Source: Cellvibrio polysaccharolyticus
Lineage (GTDB): Bacteria > Pseudomonadota > Gammaproteobacteria > Pseudomonadales > Cellvibrionaceae
Assembly (NCBI RefSeq): GCF_015182315.1
Contig: NZ_PRDL01000001.1
Span: 3,990,501-4,054,500 of the forward strand
Direction of reading: 5' to 3'
DNA: 64,000 nucleotides
Below the pieces are notes generated by a model. It made no database searches. It was given only the letters and a program-made list of their open reading frames with translations, and was not told the DNA's origin. Shown here one piece after another: positions 43,023 through 51,996 of this stretch (position 1 is its first letter; every line of letters starts with the position of its first letter). Both the position numbers and the translations under genes were made by a program.

Positions 43023-45533
43023 TTGAAACTGAAACAATTTGCCTCCGTTACCGGTAGTTTGTCCGGCGGCATCCTGCTGGCGCTCCTTGCCGGTTGTGAC
43101 TCCGGAAAAACAAACTCCGCACCCGCCGCCGTTACCGAACAACCGGCGTCATCCACTGCTGCATCCATCCAGGTTGTTGCCAACATTCAGGTTTCCAACC
43201 CGTCTGATTTTGAACGCACGCAAGAGCCGCTGTATTTCTCCTTTTACGATCTTGGTGTTGACCCGGGCAAACTGGCCACCGACGATTTGCTGGCGAAAAC
43301 TGGCGGTCGTGTGTTGCCTTCGCAGCTGATTGATAAAGATGCCGACGGCGCGCCCGATGGCATTTTAATTTCGACCGAATTCGCCGCCGGTGAAACCCAT
43401 CAGCTGACGCTGGAAGTTGACGCCAATGCAACCCGCCCCAATGTAATCAAACAAACCCAGGCTGAAGTTTCCCAAAAAGTGGGTGGCGAATGGCAGGACA
43501 AGAAATACATTGGCGGCACTTTTGAAAATGTGCAAACGCTGACTACCCCGCCGCAGTACACCGACCATTCCGAATATATTCGCTACGAAGGCCCGGGCAT
43601 CGAGTCCGATAAAGTGGCCTACCGTTTTTATATGGACTGGCGCAACGGCTTTGATATTTTCGGTAAAAAAATTCCGGACATGGTGCTGCAAAACGTGGGA
43701 CAGGACGGCTACAAGTCCTACCACGAAGATGCCGACTGGGGTCTCGATATTCTTAAAGCAGCCAAATCATTAGGTATTGGCAGCTTCGGTTTCTGGAATG
43801 GTAAAAATACCGAACTGGTTTCCGATGTACGCGAGCGCACGGCAACTATCGTTAACAATGGCGATTTGTATTCCGCCTTGACCATTGACTACGCCGACTG
43901 GAAAGTGAATGATCAGACCCTCGACGTAAAAGCACACCTGGCAATGAACGCTGGCAGCCGCCTGGTGCACACCCGCATCACCCTGTCGGAAGATTTACCC
44001 AACCTGGCGATCGGTTTTGTTAAACAACCGGACACCAAAATTTTCCACGGCCCGGAAGAAATCAGCGGCTATGCGTGGACCTATGTGGCCAGCTGGGGCA
44101 AACAAAGCCTGAGCGGCCCGGATAGCAACCTCGGTTTGGCAGTTATTTTCCGCAAGCAGTATCGCAGAGAACAAACCGAAGATGATTACAGCCATGTGTC
44201 AGTCATGAGCACTGCCGGCAAGGAAATTGAATATTACTTCCTGGCGGCATGGGACGGCGAACACAACGGTATTAAAACCGAAGAAGAGTTTGTTGCTTAT
44301 CTGGATTCAGAAATCAAACGTCTGACCTTCACTCCACGTGTTCGTCTTGACACGGCTTTGGATGATGAGCAAAAACAATTCCCGATCACCGCTGAAAGCG
44401 CCCTGAAGTGGAGCCAGCGTCTGGCTGATTCCGAACTGGAGCGTAAAGCACTGGATTACCATGCTGACGGCTGGGACCTTAACCGTCGCCGTGTGCCCAA
44501 CTTTGAATACGACATTATCGGCTTGCAGCCATTGGCGTTTGATGAGTTGGCCAAAGTGATTCCGGACGATAAATACCAGCAAGTTATTCATAAAGTAACT
44601 GGCAGCTTCATTAAAGACGACGGCGGCATTCGCGGTTACAAGATCGAAAATTACAACATCGATGCCATCAAACCTGGCCGCGCGGTACTGCGTTTGTATC
44701 AGCACACCGGTGAAGAAAAATACCGCAAAGCAGCAGACCTGCTGAACAAACAATTGCAGCAGCACCCGCGCACCAGCGAAGGCGCCTTCTGGCACAAGCA
44801 GTCTTATCCGCATCAGGTATGGCTGGATGGCGTTTACATGGGCATGCCGTTCCTTGCTGAATACTCCTCGCTGTTTGAAGAAGGCAAGCATTTGGACGAA
44901 GCGGTAAAAGAATTCAAACTGGTTCATGAAAGACTGCGCGATAGCAAAACCGGCCTTTACTACCACGCGTGGGATGAATCCCGCCAAATGAACTGGGCGG
45001 ATGACGAAACCGGTTTGTCATCTTTCTTCTGGGGTCGCGGTTTGGGCTGGTTGGCCATGGCGCTGGTGGATGTTCTCGATTACATTCCGGAAGACAATAC
45101 CGAACTGCGTCAACCGCTGCTGGATATGATTACCGAACTGGGTAATGACCTGAAAACCTTCCAGGACACTACCGGTACTTGGTTCCAGATCATGGATCAA
45201 CCGGAGCGTATTGGTAACTACCGTGAGTCCAGCGCTTCGGCCATGTTTACCTACTTCTATGCCAAGGCCATCAACAAGGGTTACCTGCCAGATTCCTACA
45301 AGGAAACTGCGGTTAAAGCGTACGAAGGTCTGATCAATGAATTCGTTACTGTGCATCAGGATGGCTTGATCAGCATGACCAACCAGTGCCTGGTTGCCGG
45401 CCTCGGATTTGGCCGTGACGGCAGTTACGATTACTATATGAGCGAGCGCATTTTTGAAAATGACCCGAAAGGCAATGGCCCTTTCATCCTCGCAGGTATT
45501 GAAGTTCACAAACTGCTAAAAAATCATCCGTGA
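43023..45533 (+). CDS. DUF4861-GH105 fusion lipoprotein (unsaturated glycuronyl hydrolase)
   Basis: The start is probably TTG 43023, with AAGG 8 nt upstream (GTG 43014 is in frame). The lipobox LAGC gives C25. Residues about 45-430 match DUF4861 (FSFYDLGVDPGK, AYRFYMDWRNGFDIFGK, HEDADWGLDILKA, IGFVKQPDTKIFHGPEE). Residues about 450-836 are a YteR/YesR-like GH105 domain with WLDGVYMGMPFLAEY (catalytic Asp about 601), YYHAWDES, NWADDETGLSSFFWGRGLGW. GH105 removes the unsaturated uronate from the non-reducing end left by pectate or rhamnogalacturonan lyases, yielding the KduI substrate. Confidence 0.9.
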   Translation: MKLKQFASVTGSLSGGILLALLAGCDSGKTNSAPAAVTEQPASSTAASIQVVANIQVSNPSDFERTQEPLYFSFYDLGVDPGKLATDDLLAKTGGRVLPSQLIDKDADGAPDGILISTEFAAGETHQLTLEVDANATRPNVIKQTQAEVSQKVGGEWQDKKYIGGTFENVQTLTTPPQYTDHSEYIRYEGPGIESDKVAYRFYMDWRNGFDIFGKKIPDMVLQNVGQDGYKSYHEDADWGLDILKAAKSLGIGSFGFWNGKNTELVSDVRERTATIVNNGDLYSALTIDYADWKVNDQTLDVKAHLAMNAGSRLVHTRITLSEDLPNLAIGFVKQPDTKIFHGPEEISGYAWTYVASWGKQSLSGPDSNLGLAVIFRKQYRREQTEDDYSHVSVMSTAGKEIEYYFLAAWDGEHNGIKTEEEFVAYLDSEIKRLTFTPRVRLDTALDDEQKQFPITAESALKWSQRLADSELERKALDYHADGWDLNRRRVPNFEYDIIGLQPLAFDELAKVIPDDKYQQVIHKVTGSFIKDDGGIRGYKIENYNIDAIKPGRAVLRLYQHTGEEKYRKAADLLNKQLQQHPRTSEGAFWHKQSYPHQVWLDGVYMGMPFLAEYSSLFEEGKHLDEAVKEFKLVHERLRDSKTGLYYHAWDESRQMNWADDETGLSSFFWGRGLGWLAMALVDVLDYIPEDNTELRQPLLDMITELGNDLKTFQDTTGTWFQIMDQPERIGNYRESSASAMFTYFYAKAINKGYLPDSYKETAVKAYEGLINEFVTVHQDGLISMTNQCLVAGLGFGRDGSYDYYMSERIFENDPKGNGPFILAGIEVHKLLKNHP

Positions 45534-45577
45534 TCGTTGTGCGGGCAGGATATGATTCTGCTCACTGAAATACTCTG

Positions 45578-45611
45578 CGGTACCCGGGAGCTCCCCGGGT
45601 ACCGTTTTCTT
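45578..45611 (+). terminator. intrinsic terminator after GH105
   Basis: CGGTACCCGGG and CCCGGGTACCG form a strong stem around a 5-nt loop and are followed by TTTTCTTTT. It lies between the GH105 gene and kduI, so the two are separate transcripts or partly attenuated. Confidence 0.88.
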
Positions 45612-45644
45612 TTATGCAATATCAGGTAACACTGCAGGTGCCTT

Positions 45645-46487
45645 ATGAGAACCATTACTGACGAACGTTTTGCCGTCCATGCTGATGATTTCAAACACTA
45701 CGATACTGAAAAGCTGCGCAAGCATTTTCTAATCGAAAAAGTTTTTGTACCGGGTGACATCACCTTCTCTTACACCCATTACGACCGTTTGATGGTTGGC
45801 GGCGTTCAGCCAACCGTGCAACCGATCAAACTGGACACTTACGACCAGCTGAAATCCGAACATTTTCTGGATCGCCGTGAACTGGGTGCCATCAACGTTG
45901 GCGGCAATGGCAAGGTACGTGTTGACGGCGAAGAATATGCTGTTGCCCACAAAGAAGCCATTTACGTAGGCCGTGGTGCCAAAGAAGTTATTTTCAGCAG
46001 CGACAACGCTGAAAGCCCGGCCAAGTTTTATTTAAACTCCACCCCGGCGCATCACACCTTCCCGACCCGCAAAGTCGGCAAAGCCGATGCCAACGTGTTG
46101 CAACTCGGCTCGTCCGAAACCTGTAACGAGCGCTCTATTTATCAGCTGCTGATTCACTCCGTGCTGGAAACCTGCCAGTTGCAAATGGGGATGACCGAGC
46201 TGAAATCCGGCAGCATCTGGAACACCATGCCGATGCACACCCACAGCCGCCGTATGGAAGCCTACTTCTACTTTGAAGTACCGCAAGACCAGGCCGTTTG
46301 CCACTTTATGGGCCCGGCCCAGGAAAGCCGTCACCTCTGGGTAACCAACGAGCAGGCTGTTGTTTCTCCGCCCTGGTCGGTACACTCCGGTGCTGGCACC
46401 GCCAACTACACCTTTATCTGGGGTATGGCGGGTGAAAACCTCGATTACTCCGACATGGACTTTTACAAGCCCAGCGAATTGCTATAA
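45645..46487 (+). CDS. kduI: 5-keto-4-deoxyuronate isomerase
   Basis: Converts 5-keto-4-deoxyuronate, the opened form of the sugar released by GH105, to 2,5-diketo-3-deoxygluconate. A 280-residue cupin-type enzyme of the usual length. The metal site is MPMHTHSRRMEAYFYFEV (two His and a Glu at about 198-205) plus a further His in SPPWSVHSGAGT near 246. FVPGDITFSYTHYDRLMVGG and GAINVGGNGKVRVDG are typical. It is followed 12 nt later by kduD. Confidence 0.96.
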   Translation: MRTITDERFAVHADDFKHYDTEKLRKHFLIEKVFVPGDITFSYTHYDRLMVGGVQPTVQPIKLDTYDQLKSEHFLDRRELGAINVGGNGKVRVDGEEYAVAHKEAIYVGRGAKEVIFSSDNAESPAKFYLNSTPAHHTFPTRKVGKADANVLQLGSSETCNERSIYQLLIHSVLETCQLQMGMTELKSGSIWNTMPMHTHSRRMEAYFYFEVPQDQAVCHFMGPAQESRHLWVTNEQAVVSPPWSVHSGAGTANYTFIWGMAGENLDYSDMDFYKPSELL

Positions 46488-46499
46488 GGATTACTGACC

Positions 46500-47294
46500 A
46501 TGACAACTTCTCTTTTTGATCTGACCGGCAAAGTTGCGCTGGTGACCGGTGCCACTCATGGCCTGGGTATGGCGATGGCTTCCGGCCTTGCCGGTGCGGG
46601 CGCAACCCTGATTATCAACGGTAACTCCTCCCAGGAAAAAATTGATAACGCGGTTGCGGCTTATCGTGCAAAAGGCTTCAAGGCTTTCGGTTACAAATTT
46701 AACGTAACCGACGAAGACCAGGTAGAAGCTGCTGTTGCGCAAATCGAAGCCGATCATGGCCCGGTAGATATTCTGGTCAACAACGCCGGCATCATCAAAC
46801 GTATTCCGCTGCTGGAAATGCCGCTGAGCGAGTTTGAAGAAGTGATCAAAACCGACCTCACCGGTGTGTTCACCATGACCCGCCCGGTTGCCCGTCGCAT
46901 GGTTGAACGCCGTGCCGGCAAGATCATCAATATCTGTTCCATGATGAGCGAATTGGGCCGTAACTCGGTAGGCGCTTACGCGGCGGCCAAAGGCGGTTTG
47001 AAAATGCTGACCCGCAACATGGCGACCGAATGGGCGAAATACAATGTTCAGGTTAACGGTATCGGCCCAGGCTATTTTGCCACCGCCCAAACCGAGCCAA
47101 TCCGTGTTGATGGCCACCCGTTTAACGATTTCATTATCAACCGTACCCCGGCTGGTAAATGGGGTGATCCGGACGACCTGCAAGGCGCCACCGTTTTCCT
47201 GGCATCCAAAGCCAGTGATTTTGTGACCGGTCAAATCGTGTATGTGGATGGCGGTATTCTCGCCACGATTGGCAAGCCGTCCAACGAAAATTAA
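46500..47294 (+). CDS. kduD: 2-keto-3-deoxygluconate 5-dehydrogenase (KduD), SDR
   Basis: Reduces 2,5-diketo-3-deoxygluconate to KDG with NADH. A 264-residue classical short-chain dehydrogenase: LVTGATHGLGMAMASGLAGA (TGxxxGxG), DILVNNAGIIKRIPLLEM (NNAG), the catalytic Ser in ICSMMSELG and YAAAKGGLK (YxxxK), then NGIGPGYFATAQTEPI. KRIPLLEM and IRVDGHPFNDFIINRTPAG are typical of KduD. The 12-nt spacing indicates a kduI-kduD operon, ended by a strong two-way terminator. Confidence 0.95.
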   Translation: MTTSLFDLTGKVALVTGATHGLGMAMASGLAGAGATLIINGNSSQEKIDNAVAAYRAKGFKAFGYKFNVTDEDQVEAAVAQIEADHGPVDILVNNAGIIKRIPLLEMPLSEFEEVIKTDLTGVFTMTRPVARRMVERRAGKIINICSMMSELGRNSVGAYAAAKGGLKMLTRNMATEWAKYNVQVNGIGPGYFATAQTEPIRVDGHPFNDFIINRTPAGKWGDPDDLQGATVFLASKASDFVTGQIVYVDGGILATIGKPSNEN

Positions 47295-47320
47295 TCGTCG
47301 ACAGCTAACCGAAAAAGCCA

Positions 47321-47359
47321 ATTAAAAAGGGCGCCCCGCAACAGGGCGCCCTTTTTAAT
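47321..47359. terminator. two-way intrinsic terminator after kduD
   Basis: ATTAAAAAGGGCGCCC and GGGCGCCCTTTTTAAT pair around a 7-nt loop. It serves kduD and the convergent 82-codon gene. Confidence 0.93.
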
Positions 47360-47376
47360 TCAGAAAAAAACCCACG

Positions 47377-47625
47377 TTATGGCCAGGGCGCCGGGCTCAC
47401 ATTAACGTATTGCGCGCCGCCATCCTCCGGCTCGGGTTCAGCCTCCAGCGGATTTTCCAAATGGCTGGCGATACGAAGAAACTGCTCCCGTACCTCAGCA
47501 AACTCATCTACAGACAAGGTTGACCGCCGCACCGGTGCGTTTTCTGCTGCCCATTGAATAACCCCATCAAGCCGTGCTGACAGATCCTGTAAAAAATCGT
47601 CATCAAAAGTTTCATCAACCATCAT
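47377..47625 (-). CDS. uncharacterised acidic 82-residue protein
   Basis: A short gene with GGGAG 3 nt before ATG 47625 and 6 nt before ATG 47622; the second may be the true start. The product is strongly acidic, predicted mostly helical in its first 60 residues (FLQDLSARLDGVIQWAAENA, VDEFAEVREQFLRIASHLEN) with a Glu/Pro tail. No known family recognised, no signal peptide and no membrane segment. It ends close to the kduD terminator. Confidence 0.6.
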   Translation of the reverse strand: MMVDETFDDDFLQDLSARLDGVIQWAAENAPVRRSTLSVDEFAEVREQFLRIASHLENPLEAEPEPEDGGAQYVNVSPAPWP

Positions 47626-47938
47626 ATTCTCCCATTCAATTAAGCCATCACCTTAAAGATAGTGCGTCCTTGTCAACAAAACAGGCGTGGCCTCTCTTTA
47701 AACACAGCGGGCAGCTGCAGTTCACAATTTGACAACTTTATCGCAGCATGGAAAAACTGCGTCGCAAATTCACTATCTCCAGGAAAATTTTCTTTGCAAT
47801 TCAAGCTCCCAGCATCAATGGTTACTTAAACGTAACGATTGTTGGCAGTCGCTCTCATCCATGCAAAACACCTATGCAGGATTTTTTCAAAAAAGGCGGG
47901 TAACAACAATGTCCACTGATTTGCAAAGGAGATTTGAT
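47626..47938. promoter_or_regulatory. intergenic region upstream of the YghA-like gene
   Basis: 313 bp between divergent genes. The palindrome GTTAC-TTAAAC-GTAAC (about 47820-47835) is the only obvious motif. The frame of the downstream gene is open through most of it, but the best ribosome binding site is at the end (AAAGGAG before ATG 47939). Confidence 0.45.
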
Positions 47939-48832
47939 ATGTCAGCAGCGGTACAACCTCGCCTTCAGGATCCGCGTTTCAAACACCCGCGCCCGGATTT
48001 TTCCGATCAACCACAATCCATTCCTGGCGATGAAAAAGATATGCATCCTGCTGCTGATCATGGCGAAAAATCCTATCGTGGCAATCAACGCCTGCAAGAT
48101 CAGGTAGTGCTCATCACTGGCGGTGACAGCGGTATTGGTCGCGCCATTGCCCTTGCCTGCGCTCGCGAAGGTGCCGATATTTTATTTACCTGGCTGGATG
48201 AAACAGACGATGCTCAAATCACCAAGGAATTAATTGAAAGTACCGGACGCAAAGCGGTTTCGGTGCAAATGGATCAGACCTCACGCCAGGCCTGCGATGA
48301 AAGTGTCGCCCGTTGCATTGATGAACTGGGTCGCATCGATGTATTGATTAATAACGCCGCTTTTCAAAAAACTTATGAAACCTTGCAGGATATTACTGAC
48401 GAAGAGATTTCATTGACCTTCAAAACCAATATTGAAGCCTTCTTTTATTTTTCCCGTGCGGCACTGCCTCATATTCCACCGGGTGGCTCCATTATTAATA
48501 CCACGTCCATTCAGGCGTTCGCCCCCAAACGCTTCCTGCTGCCTTATGCGGCGACCAAAGCGGCTATCGCCAATTTCACCATTGCCCTGGCACAGGAAGC
48601 CATCGACTACGGCGTGCGGGTGAATGCGGTGGCTCCGGGCCCGGTGTGGACACCGCTGATTCCATCCACCATGCCCGCTGAAAAAGTCGCGACTTTTGGT
48701 GAGAACACCTTGTTCGGCCGACCTGCGCAGCCTGCCGAACTGGCTCCACTTTACGTTTTTCTGGCGTCTGAAGATGCCAGTTATATATCCGGTGAAATTT
48801 ACGGTATCACCGGTGGCAACAAGCAGTTGTAG
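47939..48832 (+). CDS. YghA-like NADP-dependent aldehyde reductase (SDR)
   Basis: The start is ATG 47939, with AAAGGAG 7 nt upstream, giving 297 residues close to E. coli YghA (294). After a 45-residue N-terminal arm with DHGEKSYRG come VLITGGDSGIGRAIALACAREGAD, INNAAFQ, the catalytic Ser in IINTTSIQAF, YAATKAAIANF (YxxxK), and VNAVAPGPVWTPLIPSTMP. Related enzymes reduce small aldehydes and are often stress-induced. A small gene follows 33 nt downstream. Confidence 0.9.
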   Translation: MSAAVQPRLQDPRFKHPRPDFSDQPQSIPGDEKDMHPAADHGEKSYRGNQRLQDQVVLITGGDSGIGRAIALACAREGADILFTWLDETDDAQITKELIESTGRKAVSVQMDQTSRQACDESVARCIDELGRIDVLINNAAFQKTYETLQDITDEEISLTFKTNIEAFFYFSRAALPHIPPGGSIINTTSIQAFAPKRFLLPYAATKAAIANFTIALAQEAIDYGVRVNAVAPGPVWTPLIPSTMPAEKVATFGENTLFGRPAQPAELAPLYVFLASEDASYISGEIYGITGGNKQL

Positions 48833-48865
48833 TACTCCATTTTATTGTTCACAGGAGATTTTTTT

Positions 48866-49111
48866 ATGAACAGAGTTGATGTTGATTCACTGAAGCAAAG
48901 CAATGGTCGATTGAAAGAAAATTTTTCCAATCACACCCTGAAACGCCAGGCGCTGAATGTTTCTCGCAAACCATCGCATTTATCCATAGATAATATGAGC
49001 TACGAAAATTGGGGCTGGGATGATCTCTATCGCGAAGCTGCAGACATGGGCATTAAAAACTGCGCTCGTTTGACCCGGCGTGATTTGATCAGCAGCCTCA
49101 CCAACCATTAA
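48866..49111 (+). CDS. small protein with Rho_N/HeH-like C-terminus
   Basis: The start is ATG 48866 after AGGAGA. An 81-residue, basic protein. The C-terminal 35 residues (WGWDDLYREAADMGIKNCA, then RLTRRDLISSL) resemble the helix-extension-helix pattern of Rho_N/SAP-like motifs that bind nucleic acid: W..(D/E)LY..A...GI..........L. It follows the YghA-like gene closely and may be stress-related. The assignment rests on a short pattern and is tentative. Confidence 0.6.
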   Translation: MNRVDVDSLKQSNGRLKENFSNHTLKRQALNVSRKPSHLSIDNMSYENWGWDDLYREAADMGIKNCARLTRRDLISSLTNH

Positions 49112-49367
49112 TAATGGCTGTAATTATTTACAAGGGTGTAAATAAAGTGGGTGAAATTTTAGTGCTATTCAGGTGATGCAAAGTCAGGCAATACCGGGTG
49201 ATGCTCCGCAATACAACTTTGCGTTTTAAAAAAATGTAAAGTTACGTTTGAAAAATTCGGGGCTTCCGACATTTTTAGCACCACGCTTTTGCGGCGCCGT
49301 TCATTCGGAAAACAGAGGCCATTAACCTATAATAGCTCCCGATTTTTTAAGCCGTAGGGGAGTTATT

Positions 49368-50207
49368 GTGAAAAATTTTGGTCATCAAAAACCTGTTAGC
49401 ACTAAACCTATTACTGCAGGATGGCAGTGGAAACCTTTTATTGTATGCCAGCTTCTCGCCGTGCTGGTGTTATGCAGCTGGCTGTGGAGCCCTACCCGCA
49501 CACTTTGGGATTTGGCAGACGACCAATTGTTTTTATTGCTCAATCAGCCGCTGGCCAATCATGGTTGGTGGGCCTGGATCTGGGCGATCGGCAGTTTGCG
49601 CCCCATGGATATACTGGTGGGTGTGGTGATGCTGGCATTTTTGATGCGTGGCAATTTTATTTTTCCTACCCGCCAGGTACAACGCGCGCTGTTTATGTTT
49701 ATCAGCGTACTTTTTCTTCTGCTAATAATGCGCACCCTGTTCAGTGAAATTCTCAAATTACTGGATTGGCAGCGCGCCAGCCCGTCCCTGATATTTGAAG
49801 ATGCGGTACGCCTTTCTGAATTATTTCCCGACTGGCAATACTGGCAACCGAAAGATTCCTCTTCGACCAGCTTTCCGGGTGACCACGCCTCGGTAATGTT
49901 GTTGTGGGCTTTGTTTCTGAGTTTTTTTGCACGCGGCTGGCCGCTGGTGATGATCTGGCTGTTTGCCACCGTGGGCATGTTGCCTCGCCTGGTAGCTGGT
50001 GCACATTGGGGTTCAGATGATTTTGTGGGCGGTTTATTTTTAGTGTTGATAGCAATTGCCTGGGGATGTTACACACCCTACGCGCATCGCTGCAGCGAAG
50101 TGATGATGCGCATCATGGCACCGCTGTTTCGCTTTGCAGCCCGCATTCCCCCGCTGCACCGGTTAAGTCTGTTGAAAAAACCCTCGGCGGAATTACCGAC
50201 CCGATGA
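49368..50207 (+). CDS. PAP2-family membrane phosphatase
   Basis: A 279-residue membrane protein, start GTG 49368 after GGGGAG. Phosphatase motifs in the periplasmic loops: SSSTSFPGDHASVMLLWA (the PSGH-type motif 2, with His) and RLVAGAHWGSDDFVGG (the SRxxxxxHxxxD-type motif 3). The first motif (KxxxxxxRP) is less clear. About six hydrophobic segments. Substrates in the family include undecaprenyl pyrophosphate, lipid A phosphate and phosphatidic acid; I cannot choose. Confidence 0.88.
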   Translation: MKNFGHQKPVSTKPITAGWQWKPFIVCQLLAVLVLCSWLWSPTRTLWDLADDQLFLLLNQPLANHGWWAWIWAIGSLRPMDILVGVVMLAFLMRGNFIFPTRQVQRALFMFISVLFLLLIMRTLFSEILKLLDWQRASPSLIFEDAVRLSELFPDWQYWQPKDSSSTSFPGDHASVMLLWALFLSFFARGWPLVMIWLFATVGMLPRLVAGAHWGSDDFVGGLFLVLIAIAWGCYTPYAHRCSEVMMRIMAPLFRFAARIPPLHRLSLLKKPSAELPTR

Positions 50208-50213
50208 CGAAAT

Positions 50214-50240
50214 AAAAAACGGGCCGCGAGGCCCGTTGTT
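50214..50240. terminator. two-way terminator between PAP2 and the siderophore-interacting gene
   Basis: ACGGGCC and GGCCCGT pair around a 4-nt loop, with AAAAAA on one side and TTGTTATTT on the other. Confidence 0.85.
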
Positions 50241-50253
50241 ATTTCTCTGATGC

Positions 50254-51048
50254 TCAACCGGCGGGTTGTGCATCGGCGTCTTCACGCTTATCGGCTTTGT
50301 GCTGGTCTTCAGAGCGACCAATTTTCCAATAGCTGCTGATGTAAAAATCACCGCGTCCTACTTCACGGTCACGCTTGAGATATTCGCGCAAATTACGCAT
50401 GGTGGAAAACTCACACGCGACCCAGGCCGATACACGACCTTCTTGCCAGGGCACCGCACGCACCGCATCGGCCAGCACGGTGGATGGCTGGTCAGGGTGA
50501 GGATTGATAACCCAGCGAATATCTATTCCGGCCGGAACCGTCAATGCCTGCTTGTCGGCCTCATCAATAATTTCGATGACGGCATAACCGCGTGCCGTAG
50601 CGGGCAATTGCTCCAGGTTACAGCTGATAGCGGGCAGCGCGGTCATATCGCCCGCGATTAAAAACCAGTCGGCTTCATTGTTCACCAGCTTGGTCGGGCC
50701 GGGCCCGGCAATGCTGAGTGTGTCACCCGGTTGTGTGTGTCTGGCCCAGCCGGAAGCGGGCCCGGCATCTTCGCCCTCGCCATGCAGCACCAGATCAACC
50801 ACCAGTTCTCTGGCGGCGAGGTTGAAGGCGCGAATGGTGTAAGTGCGCATGATGGGCCGCAAGGCTTTGGCGTCGGGTTCTGCGGGCTGGTCGGCGGGCT
50901 CCCGCGGGAATAACAACTTGATATAGCCACTTTCCTGGCCTTCGGGGAAATCGGCCAGATCATCACCGCCCAGGGTTACACGTTGCATGTTGGGCGTAAT
51001 ACGTTCGGTTTTCACGACCGTCAACTGTCTGATCGTTGGTCCTGCCAT
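50254..51048 (-). CDS. siderophore-interacting flavoprotein (SIP family)
   Basis: The start is ATG 51048 after GAGG; an in-frame extension upstream lacks support. A 264-residue FAD-binding SIP: RTYTIRAFNLAARELVVDLV (R-x-Y-T flavin motif), ASGWARHTQPGDTLSIAGPG, and the C-terminal NAD(P)H-binding part VSAWVACEFSTMRNLREYL with the family-specific ISSYWKIGRSED. It reduces ferric siderophores in the cytoplasm to free the iron. No siderophore genes are adjacent. Confidence 0.93.
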   Translation of the reverse strand: MAGPTIRQLTVVKTERITPNMQRVTLGGDDLADFPEGQESGYIKLLFPREPADQPAEPDAKALRPIMRTYTIRAFNLAARELVVDLVLHGEGEDAGPASGWARHTQPGDTLSIAGPGPTKLVNNEADWFLIAGDMTALPAISCNLEQLPATARGYAVIEIIDEADKQALTVPAGIDIRWVINPHPDQPSTVLADAVRAVPWQEGRVSAWVACEFSTMRNLREYLKRDREVGRGDFYISSYWKIGRSEDQHKADKREDADAQPAG

Positions 51049-51191
51049 TAATATTACCTCTATCAGCCTGTGGTTTTCCTCACTGGAAAAACCCGGCAAC
51101 GACTCTATCACAATGCCAACTGACAACAAGGCGTTGCCATTGATACCGAACAACAGGTTCAACGGCAACGCCTTGTAATAAGGCTAAACGA

Positions 51192-51731
51192 TCAAAGCAC
51201 TTTTTCGATGGCACCGGTCAGTTTTTTGGAGTCTGGCGCGGTGGAGCTGCCGAAATGTTCTACCAGCTTGCCCTCGCGATCCAGCAGGTATTTGTTGAAG
51301 TTCCACTTGGGGGCGTCGGCCTTGTCAGCCAATTCTGCGAAGAGTGCGTTGGCATCGTCACCTTTTACATGGGTCGGCGCAATCATGGTGAAGCTGACGC
51401 CGAAGTTGGTGAAGCAGATGTCGGCAGCCTCGGCTTCGTCTTTGGCTTCCTGGTCAAAGTCGTTGCTGGCAAAACCGATCACCACCAGACCTTGATCCTT
51501 GTACTGCTGGTGCACCGCTTCCAGCCCTTTGAATTGCTTGGTGAAACCGCAGTGGCTGGCGGTGTTGACCACCAGTACCGGCTTGTTTTCTACCAGCTGG
51601 CATAAATTGACGTTGTCACTGGAATGCAGCTTGCGGTATTCGCCTTGCAGATAATCCGGGCAGGCGGCAAACGCGCCGGAGGTCATCACCAGCAGTGCCG
51701 CAACACCGGCGATTTGAGAATGATTGTTCAT
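51192..51731 (-). CDS. exported glutathione-peroxidase-family thiol peroxidase
   Basis: The start is ATG 51731 after GGAG. The N-terminus has a signal peptide ending near GAFA-ACPD, so it acts in the periplasm. A 179-residue protein with VVNTASHCGFTKQF and the peroxidatic Cys C61. The usual NQF of the active site is NDF here (Gln to Asp), a variant I recall in other proteobacterial members; the Trp and Asn of WNFNKYL are kept. It lacks glutathione-type specificity marks and may use thioredoxin-like donors. Confidence 0.9.
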   Translation of the reverse strand: MNNHSQIAGVAALLVMTSGAFAACPDYLQGEYRKLHSSDNVNLCQLVENKPVLVVNTASHCGFTKQFKGLEAVHQQYKDQGLVVIGFASNDFDQEAKDEAEAADICFTNFGVSFTMIAPTHVKGDDANALFAELADKADAPKWNFNKYLLDREGKLVEHFGSSTAPDSKKLTGAIEKVL

Positions 51732-51996
51732 TGATAAACTCCATACCTTGTTCAAAGTTAGTCAGCTGCAATACGGCAAAAGCCGCCGCAGGCCAGGCAC
51801 ACGTTATAAGCCGGAAAGTCGGTGGTAATGACCAGCCTCCAGGCAACCCTGAGATGGAGTTGTTCACTACTGGACGCAGCTTGCCACTGCTGCACCCGCA
51901 CTGCAAGAAAGGCGATGCTGCCGAGTTCTGACAGCCCGCTTGCCACAGGCGTTTACTGGCGCGCCGGGCAGCCATCACTGGCCGGCGAGCCGCTGA

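Noticed and set aside
51192..51731. Selenocysteine peroxidase
   Set aside because: The active-site residue is an ordinary Cys codon and no in-frame TGA occurs.
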